Assembly: GCF_001425785.1 (NCBI RefSeq)
Contig: NZ_LMDI01000007.1
Coordinates: forward strand, 1-64,000
Source: Rhizobacter sp. Root1221
GTDB lineage: Bacteria > Pseudomonadota > Gammaproteobacteria > Burkholderiales > Burkholderiaceae_C
Direction: 5' to 3'
Length of the DNA stretch: 64,000 nt
Under the pieces are notes generated by a model. The model was not told the DNA's origin and made no database searches. It saw only the letters and a program-made list of their open reading frames with translations. Positions 23,094-31,249 of this stretch are shown piece by piece (the stretch's first letter is position 1; each line of letters opens with the position of its first letter). The position numbers and the translations under genes are program-made.

Positions 23094-24200
23094 ATGAGCC
23101 AAGTTCTTTTCGATTACACCAAGCAGGATTCGAGCGGGGAAAGCTGCACCGCCCACGCGTGGGCCAAGGTGCCCGAGCCGCTGACGCCAGACCGGCGTGA
23201 GGCGCTGAAGGCCCGCGCCAAGGCGCTGCTGAAGGAGCGCAACGCGGTGCTCGTGGCGCACTACTACGTCGATGGCGACCTGCAGGACCTCGCGCTCGAG
23301 ACCGGCGGCTGTGTGGCCGACTCCCTCGAGATGGCCCGCTTCGGCCGCGACCACGCCAGCACCACGCTGGTGGTCGCCGGCGTGCGGTTCATGGGTGAAT
23401 CGGCCAAGATCCTGAGCCCCGAGAAGCGGGTGCTGATGCCCGACCTCGACGCCACCTGCTCGCTCGACCTGGGCTGTCCGGCCGACGAGTTCGCGCAGTT
23501 CTGCGACGCCCACCCCGACCGCGAGGTGGTGGTGTATGCCAACACCAGCGCCGCCGTGAAGGCCCGTGCCGACTGGATGGTGACCAGCTCGTGCGCACTG
23601 GCCATCGTGCAGAGCCTGAAGGACCAGGGCAAGAAGGTGCTGTGGGCACCCGACCGCCACCTGGGCCGCTACATCCAGGAGCAGACCGGCGCCGACATGC
23701 TGATGTGGAACGGTGCGTGCATCGTGCACGACGAGTTCCGCGGCCTCGAACTCGACCTGCTCAAGGCGCAGTACCCCGACGCGAAGGTGCTCGTGCACCC
23801 CGAGTCACCGAAAAGCGTGGTGGAGCAGGCCGACGTGGTGGGCTCCACGTCGCAGATGCTGAACGCCGTGGTGCAGATGGACGCGCAGACCTTCATCGTG
23901 GCCACCGACAACGGCATCCTGCACCGCATGCGCCAGCTGGCGCCCACCAAGACCCTGATCGAGGCGCCCACCTCCGGCAACAGCGCCACCTGCAAGAGCT
24001 GCGCGCATTGCCCGTGGATGGCCATGAACGCGCTGCAGGGCGTGGTCGACTGCCTGGAACAGGGCACCGGCGAGATCTTCGTGGACGAACCCATCCGCTC
24101 GCAAGCGCTCGGCTGCATCGACCGCATGCTCGACTTCGTCAAGAACAACCCGGCCAGCGTGCAGAAGCCCGGCTTCGTCAAAAACATCGGCGCCGCCTGA
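23094..24200 (+). CDS. nadA: Quinolinate synthase
   Basis: Encodes 368 residues. NadA condenses iminoaspartate with dihydroxyacetone phosphate to quinolinate, using a [4Fe-4S] cluster. Visible signatures are V-A-H-Y-Y-V-D near residue 55, [32 protein letters not shown] and the C-terminal [16 protein letters not shown]. Cluster-binding Cys residues are present. The ATG at 23094 is chosen over an open upstream extension that crosses the virK promoter. nadC begins 17 bases after the stop; nadB, which supplies iminoaspartate, is 2.9 kb further right on the other strand. Confidence 0.95.
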   Translation: MSQVLFDYTKQDSSGESCTAHAWAKVPEPLTPDRREALKARAKALLKERNAVLVAHYYVDGDLQDLALETGGCVADSLEMARFGRDHASTTLVVAGVRFMGESAKILSPEKRVLMPDLDATCSLDLGCPADEFAQFCDAHPDREVVVYANTSAAVKARADWMVTSSCALAIVQSLKDQGKKVLWAPDRHLGRYIQEQTGADMLMWNGACIVHDEFRGLELDLLKAQYPDAKVLVHPESPKSVVEQADVVGSTSQMLNAVVQMDAQTFIVATDNGILHRMRQLAPTKTLIEAPTSGNSATCKSCAHCPWMAMNALQGVVDCLEQGTGEIFVDEPIRSQALGCIDRMLDFVKNNPASVQKPGFVKNIGAA

Positions 24201-24217
24201 ACGGCCGCCCCACCCCC

Positions 24218-25084
24218 ATGTTCGACTACAACGAAACCCTCGAGCAGGCGCGTGCGCGCAACATCCGCGATGCGCTGATGGAAGACATCGGCCGCCAGGA
24301 CTGGACCGCCCGGCTGGTGCCCGCCGGCCAGCGCGTGCGCGCCCGGGTGCTGGTGCGCGAGGACGCCGTGCTGTGCGGCCGCGACTGGTTCGACGGCTGT
24401 TTTGCCGCCATCGACCCGGCCGCCCGCATCGACTGGCACGTGGCCGAAGGTGCCCGCATGGCCGCCGACACACTCGTGTGCCACATCGAGGCCGACGCGC
24501 GCGCGTTGCTCACTGCGGAGCGGCCCGCGCTGAACTTCCTGCAACTGCTGTCGGGCACCGCCTCCATCACGCGCCAGCACGTCGAGGCGATGGGCAACGC
24601 GTCCACCAACCCGAACGGCTGCGCCGTGCTCGACACCCGCAAGACCCTGCCCGGCCTGCGCCAGGCCCAGAAGTACGCGGTGCGCACCGGCGGCGGCCAG
24701 AACCAGCGGCTGGCGCTGTGGCACGGCATCCTGATCAAGGAAAACCACATCGCGGCGGCCGGTGGCGTAGCCGCGGCGCTGCGCAACGCGCAGGCGCTCG
24801 ATTCGGGCGTGGACATCCAGGTGGAGGTGGAATCCATCGACCAGCTGCGCGAGGCGCTGGGCGCCGGGGCGCGCAGCGTGCTGCTCGACAACTTCACGCC
24901 GCCCATGATGGTGGAGGCCGTGGCCGTCACCGCCGGGCGGGCGCTGCTCGAGGTGTCGGGCAACGTCAAGATCGACCAGATGGCGGCCATCGCCGCCACC
25001 GGCGTGGACCGCATCTCGATCGGCCGCCTCACGAAAGACGTGCGGGCCACCGATTACTCGATGCGGGTGCTCGAACGCCTCTGA
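24218..25084 (+). CDS. nadC: Nicotinate-nucleotide pyrophosphorylase
   Basis: Encodes 288 residues. NadC converts quinolinate and PRPP to nicotinate mononucleotide. Conserved pieces are E-D-I-G-R-Q-D-W-T near residue 18, E-R-P-A-L-N-F-L-Q-L-L-S-G-T-A, L-D-T-R-K-T-L-P-G-L-R, A-V-R-T-G-G-G-Q-N-Q-R-L, I-K-E-N-H-I and V-E-V-E-S-I-D. Length fits the family. It is the second gene of a nadA-nadC operon. Confidence 0.95.
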   Translation: MFDYNETLEQARARNIRDALMEDIGRQDWTARLVPAGQRVRARVLVREDAVLCGRDWFDGCFAAIDPAARIDWHVAEGARMAADTLVCHIEADARALLTAERPALNFLQLLSGTASITRQHVEAMGNASTNPNGCAVLDTRKTLPGLRQAQKYAVRTGGGQNQRLALWHGILIKENHIAAAGGVAAALRNAQALDSGVDIQVEVESIDQLREALGAGARSVLLDNFTPPMMVEAVAVTAGRALLEVSGNVKIDQMAAIAATGVDRISIGRLTKDVRATDYSMRVLERL

Positions 25085-25196
25085 GACGCTGAGCCCGGCG
25101 CCGGCGTGGCAGCCGTCACGCTTTTGCGCCCCCTCGCGCCGGCCGGCAGGCCTACAGTGGAAGGCACCAGCCCGTCCAGGGCGCGAGGTGCCTGCC

Positions 25197-25487
25197 ATGA
25201 GTTCGTCCGACTTCGAATCCATCCACAACTTCCACGAGCGCGCGGTGCTGGACGCGGTGGTCGCGGCCCTGCCCGACTACCCGCACCTGCAAGGCAGCGA
25301 GCTGCTCGCCGACATCGCCTGCGTGGCGTTGAACCGCCTGCCGCCACGGTACATCCGCCACAGCGTGGACTTCTCGTTCTACCTGAGCGAGAAGGAACGC
25401 CACGAGATGGACGTGGCGATCCGGGAGTCGGTGTCGTACGCGTTCCAGTTCGTGCAGGCGCGCGCGGCGATGCGCGCGCGGTCCTGA
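25197..25487 (+). CDS. ComFB-family protein
   Basis: Encodes 96 residues. The core A-C-V-A-L-N-R-L-P-P-R-Y-I-R-H-S matches the diagnostic A-L-N-x-L-P-P-R-Y of late-competence protein ComFB, preceded by a helical N-terminus with E-R-A-V-L-D-A-V-V. ComFB proteins have been reported as cyclic-dinucleotide receptors in cyanobacteria. In proteobacteria their role is unclear. The Cys residues that bind zinc in Bacillus ComFB are not obvious here. GAGGTG precedes the ATG. It follows nadC by 112 bases on the same strand. Confidence 0.8.
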   Translation: MSSSDFESIHNFHERAVLDAVVAALPDYPHLQGSELLADIACVALNRLPPRYIRHSVDFSFYLSEKERHEMDVAIRESVSYAFQFVQARAAMRARS

Positions 25488-25523
25488 CGCGAAAGCGGCG
25501 CCCCTGCGCGCGCTTGCGGTGCG

Positions 25524-26912
25524 TCAGCGGCTCTGCTGCCCCAGTTTGCCCACCCCTGCGTTGGCCTTGACTGTGTCCGGCACGTTGGACGCCGAGTAAG
25601 CCTTGACGATCGAGGCCTTGTACGGCTTCATCGCGTTCAGCACGGATGAGTCCTGCTTGAGGTAGTTCTGCGCCGGCGCCGGGGTCACGGCGTTGCCGGT
25701 GCAGATGCGGCCCAACGCGGCCGTGCAGCTCGACTGGGAAGCCGCCGTCTGCTGGTAGATGCCGTAGACCTGGCCATGAGGCTGTTCGATCGGATAGGGC
25801 ATGTTCTTGAAGTAGTTCCCCTCGACCAGGACCTTGACGCCTTCGCCGGTTTCAAGCGCGTGCCCGGACGTGCCGCCATCCTCGAAGAAGTTGTTGACGA
25901 GGTGGACCTGCAGGCCACTGCCGCCCGAATTCAACTTCGGTGCACGCCCGGTGGTGTGATGGAACCAGTTGCCGGCGAGCGTCATCTGGCCATTGCCGGC
26001 CAGCAACACGTTCCAGTAGTGCCGGCCGTCACAACCGAAATCGGTGCGCCCGTCGAACTCGTTGTTCGAGATCGTCACGTCGTCGACGGTTTCCTTCGCC
26101 GAACCGCTGCCGCTGACGATCATCTGGCGGGCGATGCGCGAAAAGTAGTTGTGATCGATCCACACGCGGCTGACTTCGCCGAGCGTGATCGCGTCCCCAC
26201 CGAAGACCTTGCCGGCGTTGATGTCCGTGATCTTCAGGTTGCGGATGATGACGTTGTTGGCGCCGGTCCAGAGGCGGAAGCCCTTGCCCTTGACCCCCGA
26301 GTTCGCGCCGATGCCCACCACCGTCTTGTTCGCGCCCACGGTCATGCCCTGCAGGCCGGCCTTCGAATACGTGTACTTCGCAAAGCCGGGCTTGTTGGTG
26401 CAGCGGTACCGTTCGCTCTCGGAGATCAACAGCGTGACCTCGTTCCGGGCTTTCGGATCGGCGCAAGCCGTGGCATAGCAACCGTCGACGGACGGCGAAC
26501 CTTCCGAGCCGGTGAGGTCGATGATGCCCTCGATCTCGATGATGCGCGGCTCCTTGTCCAGGCAAAGGTTGCCGTCCGTGCCTCTCCGATCGTTGCAAAG
26601 CGCATTCTTCAGGTCGTCCGCGTTCTTCACGCGCACCGTCTTGCCGCCCGCGCCGCCCGTCACCCCGGCCCCGAAGCCCACCGGCTTGCTGGAGACAGCG
26701 ACCACCGCGGCCATCTCGACCCCGGGTTCGGCGCTGGCTTCCGACTGGGCCTCGGCCTGCACCCCTGCCGTCGGCTCCTCCCCCGCATCCCCAGAGCCAC
26801 CGCAGGCTGCCAGGATCGAGCTCAAGCCCACGGCAGCGAGTCGCGCCACCACGGCGGGTCCGAACCATGGGTCGCGCTGTGCCGGGAGGGGACGGTCGAA
26901 AGAGTGCTTCAT
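25524..26912 (-). CDS. Secreted pectate lyase (PL1-like), lipoprotein
   Basis: Encodes 462 residues. A lipoprotein signal with L-A-A-C-G-G-S-G precedes an acidic linker and a right-handed beta-helix. V-W-I-D-H-N-Y-F-S-R near residue 250 is the calcium/substrate-site signature of PL1 pectate lyases, and T-T-G-R-A-P-K-L-N with the catalytic Arg follows near 330. It cleaves de-esterified pectin by beta-elimination. Several Cys pairs (L-C-N-D, N-L-C-L, Y-A-T-A-C, Y-R-C-T) suggest extracellular disulfides. The ATG at 26912 begins the signal peptide. Two 23-base direct repeats lie 60-120 bases upstream and may be regulatory. Context with virK and the YopJ-like gene supports interaction with plants. 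Confidence 0.88.
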   Translation of the reverse strand: MKHSFDRPLPAQRDPWFGPAVVARLAAVGLSSILAACGGSGDAGEEPTAGVQAEAQSEASAEPGVEMAAVVAVSSKPVGFGAGVTGGAGGKTVRVKNADDLKNALCNDRRGTDGNLCLDKEPRIIEIEGIIDLTGSEGSPSVDGCYATACADPKARNEVTLLISESERYRCTNKPGFAKYTYSKAGLQGMTVGANKTVVGIGANSGVKGKGFRLWTGANNVIIRNLKITDINAGKVFGGDAITLGEVSRVWIDHNYFSRIARQMIVSGSGSAKETVDDVTISNNEFDGRTDFGCDGRHYWNVLLAGNGQMTLAGNWFHHTTGRAPKLNSGGSGLQVHLVNNFFEDGGTSGHALETGEGVKVLVEGNYFKNMPYPIEQPHGQVYGIYQQTAASQSSCTAALGRICTGNAVTPAPAQNYLKQDSSVLNAMKPYKASIVKAYSASNVPDTVKANAGVGKLGQQSR

Positions 26913-26975
26913 GTTGAGTCGCTCATCAGGGTGATTGGAGGTGAGCGAATCTTCAACCAGCAGTGCCCCCGCGGT

Positions 26976-27030
26976 CATGATGGATTCTTGACCTTGCGAG
27001 CCAAGGGCATGATGGATCCTTGACCTTACG
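26976..27030 (-). repeat. Pair of 23-base direct repeats upstream of the pectate lyase gene
   Basis: The segments 26976-26998 and 27008-27030 are the same sequence apart from two mismatches (CATGATGGAT-T/C-CTTGACCTT-G/A-CG), with a 32-base period. The period is close to three helical turns, so two regulator molecules could bind on one face. They lie 64-118 bases upstream of the pectate lyase start. Confidence 0.6.
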
Positions 27031-27087
27031 TTCGGTTGCACGGCGGTGCACGCCGAGCCATTCGGCAAGGCCGGGTGGGCACGGGGT

Positions 27088-28755
27088 TCAGTTCCCCCAA
27101 CCCGACAGCAACCCGTCGGGGCGTTTCCCCGACGTGGACAGGTGTGCGCCGCTGGCGGCGGGCCGCACGAGCACCGTGGGGAAACTCACCGGCAGGGTGA
27201 GCGGGAAGTCGCGGCTGTAGTGCAGACCGCGGCTCTCGTGGCGCATCAGTGCTGAACGAACGATCAGCTCGGCGCAGTCGACGAGGTTGCGCAACTCGAG
27301 CAGGTCGCGGCTGACGCGGAAGTTGGCGTAGTAGTCCTGGATCTCGCTGCGCAGCAGCAGGATGCGGTGCAACGCCCGCTCCAGGCGTTTGGTGGTGCGC
27401 ACGATGCCCACGTAGTTCCACATCAGCAGCCGCAGCTCGTCCCAGTTGTGGGCGATGACCACCTGCTCGTCGGCGTTCTCCACCTTGCTTTCGTCCCACG
27501 CCGGCAACGCCGGGTGCGGGCCGGTGCGGCGCGACAGGATGTCGCCCGCGCAGGTGCGGCCGAACACCACACATTCGAGCAGCGAGTTGCTGGCCAGCCG
27601 GTTCGCGCCGTGCAGCCCGGTGTACGTGGCCTCGCCCACCGCGTAGAGCCCCGGCAGGTCGGTGCGGCCCAGCAGGTCGGTGACGACACCGCCGCAGGTG
27701 TAGTGCGCCGCCGGCACCACGGGGATGGGCTGGCGGGCGATGTCGATGCCCAGCTGCAGGCACCGCGCGTGGATGGTGGGGAAGTGTTCCTTCAGGAAAG
27801 CTTCACCCAGGTGGGTGGCGTCGAGCAGCACGTAGTCGACCCCGTGCTTCTTCATCTCGAAGTCGATGGCACGCGCCACGATGTCGCGCGGGGCCAGCTC
27901 ACCCCGTTCGTCGTGCGCGGGCATGAACCGCGTGCCATCGGGCAGCAGCAGCCGGCCGCCCTCGCCGCGCAGCGCCTCGGTGATGAGGAAGCTGCGCTCC
28001 TGCGGGTGGTACAGGCACGTGGGGTGGAACTGGATGAACTCCATGTTGCCCACCCGGCAGCCCGCGCGCCAGGCCATCGCGATGCCGTCGCCGGTGGAGG
28101 TCTCCGGGTTCGTGGTGTAGCGGTACACCTTGCCGGCGCCACCGGTGGCCATCACCACGGCGGACGCGGCCAGGGTCTCGACCCGCTGCGTTTCGATGTC
28201 GAGGGCGTAGATGCCGTAGCACCGCGCCGGCTCCTCGCGCTTGAGGTGGCGCGACGTGATGACGTCGAGGGCCATCCAGCGCTCCAGCAGGCGGATGTTC
28301 GGGTGGCGGCCCACCTCGGCGAGCAGCACGTCGTGGATGGCCTTGCCGGTGGCATCGGCCGCGTGGGCGATGCGGCGCACCGCGTGGCCGCCTTCGCGCG
28401 TGAGGTGCAGGCCGAGCGGGCCCTCGGGATCGGGGGAAAACGGCACCCCGCGCGCCACCAGCCACTCGATGACCTCGGCGCTGTGCTGCGCGATGAAGCG
28501 GGCGGTGTGTTCGTCCACCAGGCCGGCGCCGGCCTCCTGGGTGTCTCGCACGTGGGATTCGATGCTGTCGTCGGTGCCCAGCACACCCACGATGCCGCCT
28601 TGGGCCCACGCCGTGGCCGCCTCGTTCAGGCCGCGCTTCGCCAACACCACGACCGGCCGGTGTTCGGCCAGGTGGAGCGCCACCGTCAGGCCCGCCAGCC
28701 CGGCCCCCACGATCACCACGGGCAGGGCGGACAGGTCGGCTTCGTTCGAGGACAT
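27088..28755 (-). CDS. nadB: L-aspartate oxidase
   Basis: Encodes 555 residues. NadB oxidises L-aspartate to iminoaspartate with FAD, feeding NadA. The FAD-binding [11 protein letters not shown] is at residue 14. [31 protein letters not shown] and Y-T-C-G-G-V (substrate/FAD-covering loop) follow. [14 protein letters not shown] closes the flavoprotein domain. Length fits. The gene is separated from nadA-nadC by the ComFB and pectate lyase genes and is in the opposite orientation. Confidence 0.95.
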   Translation of the reverse strand: MSSNEADLSALPVVIVGAGLAGLTVALHLAEHRPVVVLAKRGLNEAATAWAQGGIVGVLGTDDSIESHVRDTQEAGAGLVDEHTARFIAQHSAEVIEWLVARGVPFSPDPEGPLGLHLTREGGHAVRRIAHAADATGKAIHDVLLAEVGRHPNIRLLERWMALDVITSRHLKREEPARCYGIYALDIETQRVETLAASAVVMATGGAGKVYRYTTNPETSTGDGIAMAWRAGCRVGNMEFIQFHPTCLYHPQERSFLITEALRGEGGRLLLPDGTRFMPAHDERGELAPRDIVARAIDFEMKKHGVDYVLLDATHLGEAFLKEHFPTIHARCLQLGIDIARQPIPVVPAAHYTCGGVVTDLLGRTDLPGLYAVGEATYTGLHGANRLASNSLLECVVFGRTCAGDILSRRTGPHPALPAWDESKVENADEQVVIAHNWDELRLLMWNYVGIVRTTKRLERALHRILLLRSEIQDYYANFRVSRDLLELRNLVDCAELIVRSALMRHESRGLHYSRDFPLTLPVSFPTVLVRPAASGAHLSTSGKRPDGLLSGWGN

Positions 28756-29018
28756 GGCAGGGAAGCCGCCCGGAAAGCCGCTTCGGAGTTCAGTGAATCG
28801 CTGATTCTATCGACGTAGGCGTTTTGTGACAGCCGCCCCGTGTCCGCGGGATTTTCGTGTCGGGCGCCGCATGAAACGATCCAGCCCGGCAGTCACATCC
28901 TGAAACAATCAGCGATACTGCCCACAAGGCCTGTGTGCGGAGGCGGTGGGTCTGTGGCGCGGGAAATGCAACAGGCCACCTGCACCGCACCGGACACAAC
29001 AAGAAGGGGGAAGGATCC

Positions 29019-30284
29019 ATGGCAGTGACAATGACCGGCCAAGCCGGCACACCGACCGCCGCCGGGCCGGAGGCGTGGCAGGCGACGCGGACGCAGACCA
29101 ACATCGCCACCCAGTTCCTGGGCGACGAAAACGACTACCTGGCCGCCAAGTCCGACGCGGGCAACATCGGCCGGCACGTTGGCGGGGACCAGCACGAGTT
29201 GTTCGTCTCGTGCGACGCCGCCGAGGCCATGCAGCAGCAACTTGACCACCTGCGGCCCGACTACATCGCGCTGCACGACCTGGGCACCACGTCCTCGCAC
29301 AAGCTGCTCACCGGGGTGGCCGCGGCCACGCAACGGTCGATGCAGAAGCTCGTGATCCGCCGCCAGGGCTACGGCACACCGCTCGCCACGCTCGAGTTCC
29401 TCGACCTGCCCACCGGCGACGGCACCGCGTTGCGCCTGTACACCACCGAATGCGACGCCGACAGCCACACCCGCCAGGGCATCGCCAAGGTGCTGCTGGC
29501 CTACAGCCGCCTGGGTGTGCTGATGGTGGGCGACCTGCCTCCGCACTTGCTGAAGTCGTCGCTGGAGTCCCTGCACGAAGCGATGGTGGTGGGGCCCTGG
29601 TTCAACCGCAACCTGTTGCTGCTGCCCCTCGCGTCATCCGCCACGCTCGCGCATGAGGGCCTGTCGCTCGGGCGCGGCACCGGTGTGCAGGTGCGCACCA
29701 CGCCGCAGGTCACCCGGCCGGCAGACGCGTGGTCGTTTGTCAGCGGCACGTGGAACAAGCTGCGCGAACAGTGGAAGCCGGCCACCCCGCCCGCAGCCGC
29801 GGCCGCCGCACCCGCGCCCGCACCAGTCCAGCCTCCCCCGCCACCGCCGCCCGTGGCCCCTCGGCCGATGACCCCGATGCCGGTGCCACGGCATGCCATG
29901 GTGGTGCCCCCGGTGGAATCCACGCTCGGCCGGTATGTGCGCCTGCTGGCCGACCTGCCGGGCATGGTGAGCTGCTGCGTGTTCGACGTGTCGAACGGCC
30001 GCCCGCTGGTGCACGCCGGCGCACGCCCGGGCCCCGAGGAACTGGCCACCCATGGCAGCACGATGCTGGCCGCGCTGGGCAACGCGAGCCGGGCCCTCGG
30101 CCTGGGTCACGCGTTGCCGGAGGCCGCCATCACGCTGGGCTCGCACCACCTGCTGCTGCGCGGGGTGCCCAAGCATCCCGGCGTTGCGTTGCACGCCGTG
30201 CTCGACAAGACCCACGCAAACCTGACGCTGACACGCCTGCAGATCGGGCGCATGGACACCCTGTTCGACGAACCCACGAGCTGA
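29019..30284 (+). CDS. Two-domain protein with C-terminal roadblock/LC7-like domain (paralogue 2)
   Basis: Encodes 421 residues with no signal peptide; GAAGGGGGAAGG precedes the ATG. The N-terminal alpha/beta domain (about residues 50-230) has the same segment order as the protein at 15172-16422: L-F-V-S, R-R-Q-G/R-E-Q-G, A-L-R-L-Y, G-V-L-M-V-G with P-P-H, and L-L-L-L-P. A Pro/Ala-rich linker with eight consecutive prolines near residue 275 follows. The last 110 residues are roadblock-like: M-V-S-C-C-V-F-D, then G-S-T-M-L-A-A-L-G-N-A-S and A-V-L-D-K-T-H-A-N-L-T-L-T-R. Function is unknown. It may form dimers with its paralogue or with an unseen GTPase. Confidence 0.6.
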   Translation: MAVTMTGQAGTPTAAGPEAWQATRTQTNIATQFLGDENDYLAAKSDAGNIGRHVGGDQHELFVSCDAAEAMQQQLDHLRPDYIALHDLGTTSSHKLLTGVAAATQRSMQKLVIRRQGYGTPLATLEFLDLPTGDGTALRLYTTECDADSHTRQGIAKVLLAYSRLGVLMVGDLPPHLLKSSLESLHEAMVVGPWFNRNLLLLPLASSATLAHEGLSLGRGTGVQVRTTPQVTRPADAWSFVSGTWNKLREQWKPATPPAAAAAAPAPAPVQPPPPPPPVAPRPMTPMPVPRHAMVVPPVESTLGRYVRLLADLPGMVSCCVFDVSNGRPLVHAGARPGPEELATHGSTMLAALGNASRALGLGHALPEAAITLGSHHLLLRGVPKHPGVALHAVLDKTHANLTLTRLQIGRMDTLFDEPTS

Positions 30285-30292
30285 CCCCAACG

Positions 30293-31138
30293 TCAGCCCG
30301 GCGCCGCCTGGCGGAATCCTGCCGGAGACACCCCCGCCCACCGCCGGAACTGCCGGCTGAAGTGGGCCACGCTGGAGTAACCCAGGCGCTCGCTGACCTG
30401 CCCCACGCTCAGTGCGGCGTCGAGCAGCAGCAGTTTCGCGCGGCGCAGTTTCAGCATCGACCGGTACTGTTGTGCCGAGAGCCCGTAGACCTGGCGGAAC
30501 AGCGTGTTGCCGTGCCCCGGCGTGTACCCGAGCCGGCGGATGGCCGCTTCGATGGGGGTCTCGGCCCCCTGCTCCACCTCGCGTTCGATCAGCGTGGCCA
30601 GCCGCTCGGCGGTCTGCAACGCCGCCTGCGGCAAGGCGGGCGCGCGGGCCGGGCCCTGCGCCAGCGCGGCAAACAGCGCGTACAGCGACGCGCACACCTC
30701 GAGGCGCCACGCGAGCGCCGGGACGGCCGCAGGATTGGCACGCCCCATGCGCTCGAGCACCGGGGTCACGTGGCGCAGCACCTCGTCGCCCGCGCTGAAC
30801 ACCCTGGACCCCATCAGGCACAGCACGCGGCGCAGCTCGATGTCGTCCACGTCGAAGTGCAGGCAGTAGAAGGCCGAATCGGCCGGCGCCATGGCGCCGT
30901 GCGCCTCGAACGGCGTCAGGAAGATCAGGTCGCCCGGCCGCTGCACCAGCGTGCGCCCGGTGAGCCGGGTGTGCTGTTCGCCGTGCAGCAGCAGGCCCAG
31001 CTCGAAATGCGGGTGGTCGTGCCGCCCGTACTGCCAACCCGCCGGCACGTGGGCCGTGTGGGCGCCCGTCAGCATCAGCGCGGCGCGCAGTTCGGGTTGC
31101 GGGTAGAGGGTGGGCTCCAGGGGGCGGTGTGCGGACAT
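30293..31138 (-). CDS. AraC-family regulator, likely controls the GH52 xylosidase
   Basis: Encodes 281 residues. The N-terminal cupin-like domain has R-H-D-H-P-H-F-E-L-G-L-L-L-H-G-E-Q and R-P-G-D-L-I-F-L-T-P-F-E-A-H-G. The C-terminal helix-turn-helix pair includes L-G-Y-T-P-G-H-G-N-T-L-F-R-Q-V-Y-G and L-G-Y-S-S-V-A-H-F-S-R-Q-F-R-R-W-A-G-V-S-P. It is divergent from the beta-xylosidase gene with 111 bases between the starts and is the natural candidate to regulate it in response to a sugar. Its stop is 8 bases from the stop of the convergent roadblock-like gene. Confidence 0.85.
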   Translation of the reverse strand: MSAHRPLEPTLYPQPELRAALMLTGAHTAHVPAGWQYGRHDHPHFELGLLLHGEQHTRLTGRTLVQRPGDLIFLTPFEAHGAMAPADSAFYCLHFDVDDIELRRVLCLMGSRVFSAGDEVLRHVTPVLERMGRANPAAVPALAWRLEVCASLYALFAALAQGPARAPALPQAALQTAERLATLIEREVEQGAETPIEAAIRRLGYTPGHGNTLFRQVYGLSAQQYRSMLKLRRAKLLLLDAALSVGQVSERLGYSSVAHFSRQFRRWAGVSPAGFRQAAPG

Positions 31139-31249
31139 CTCCGCCGAGCATGCCCGAAAATCGTGGGTTTGGGCAACTGGGCCCGCCCTTTGGGGATCGT
31201 GCTGCGGTGCGCGGCCACGAAAAATGGGCGGGTCGTCCACGGAGCCCCC

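Noticed and set aside
27367-28818. 483-codon plus-strand frame opposite nadB
   Set aside because: nadB motifs are complete on the minus strand; the opposite frame has no recognisable features.
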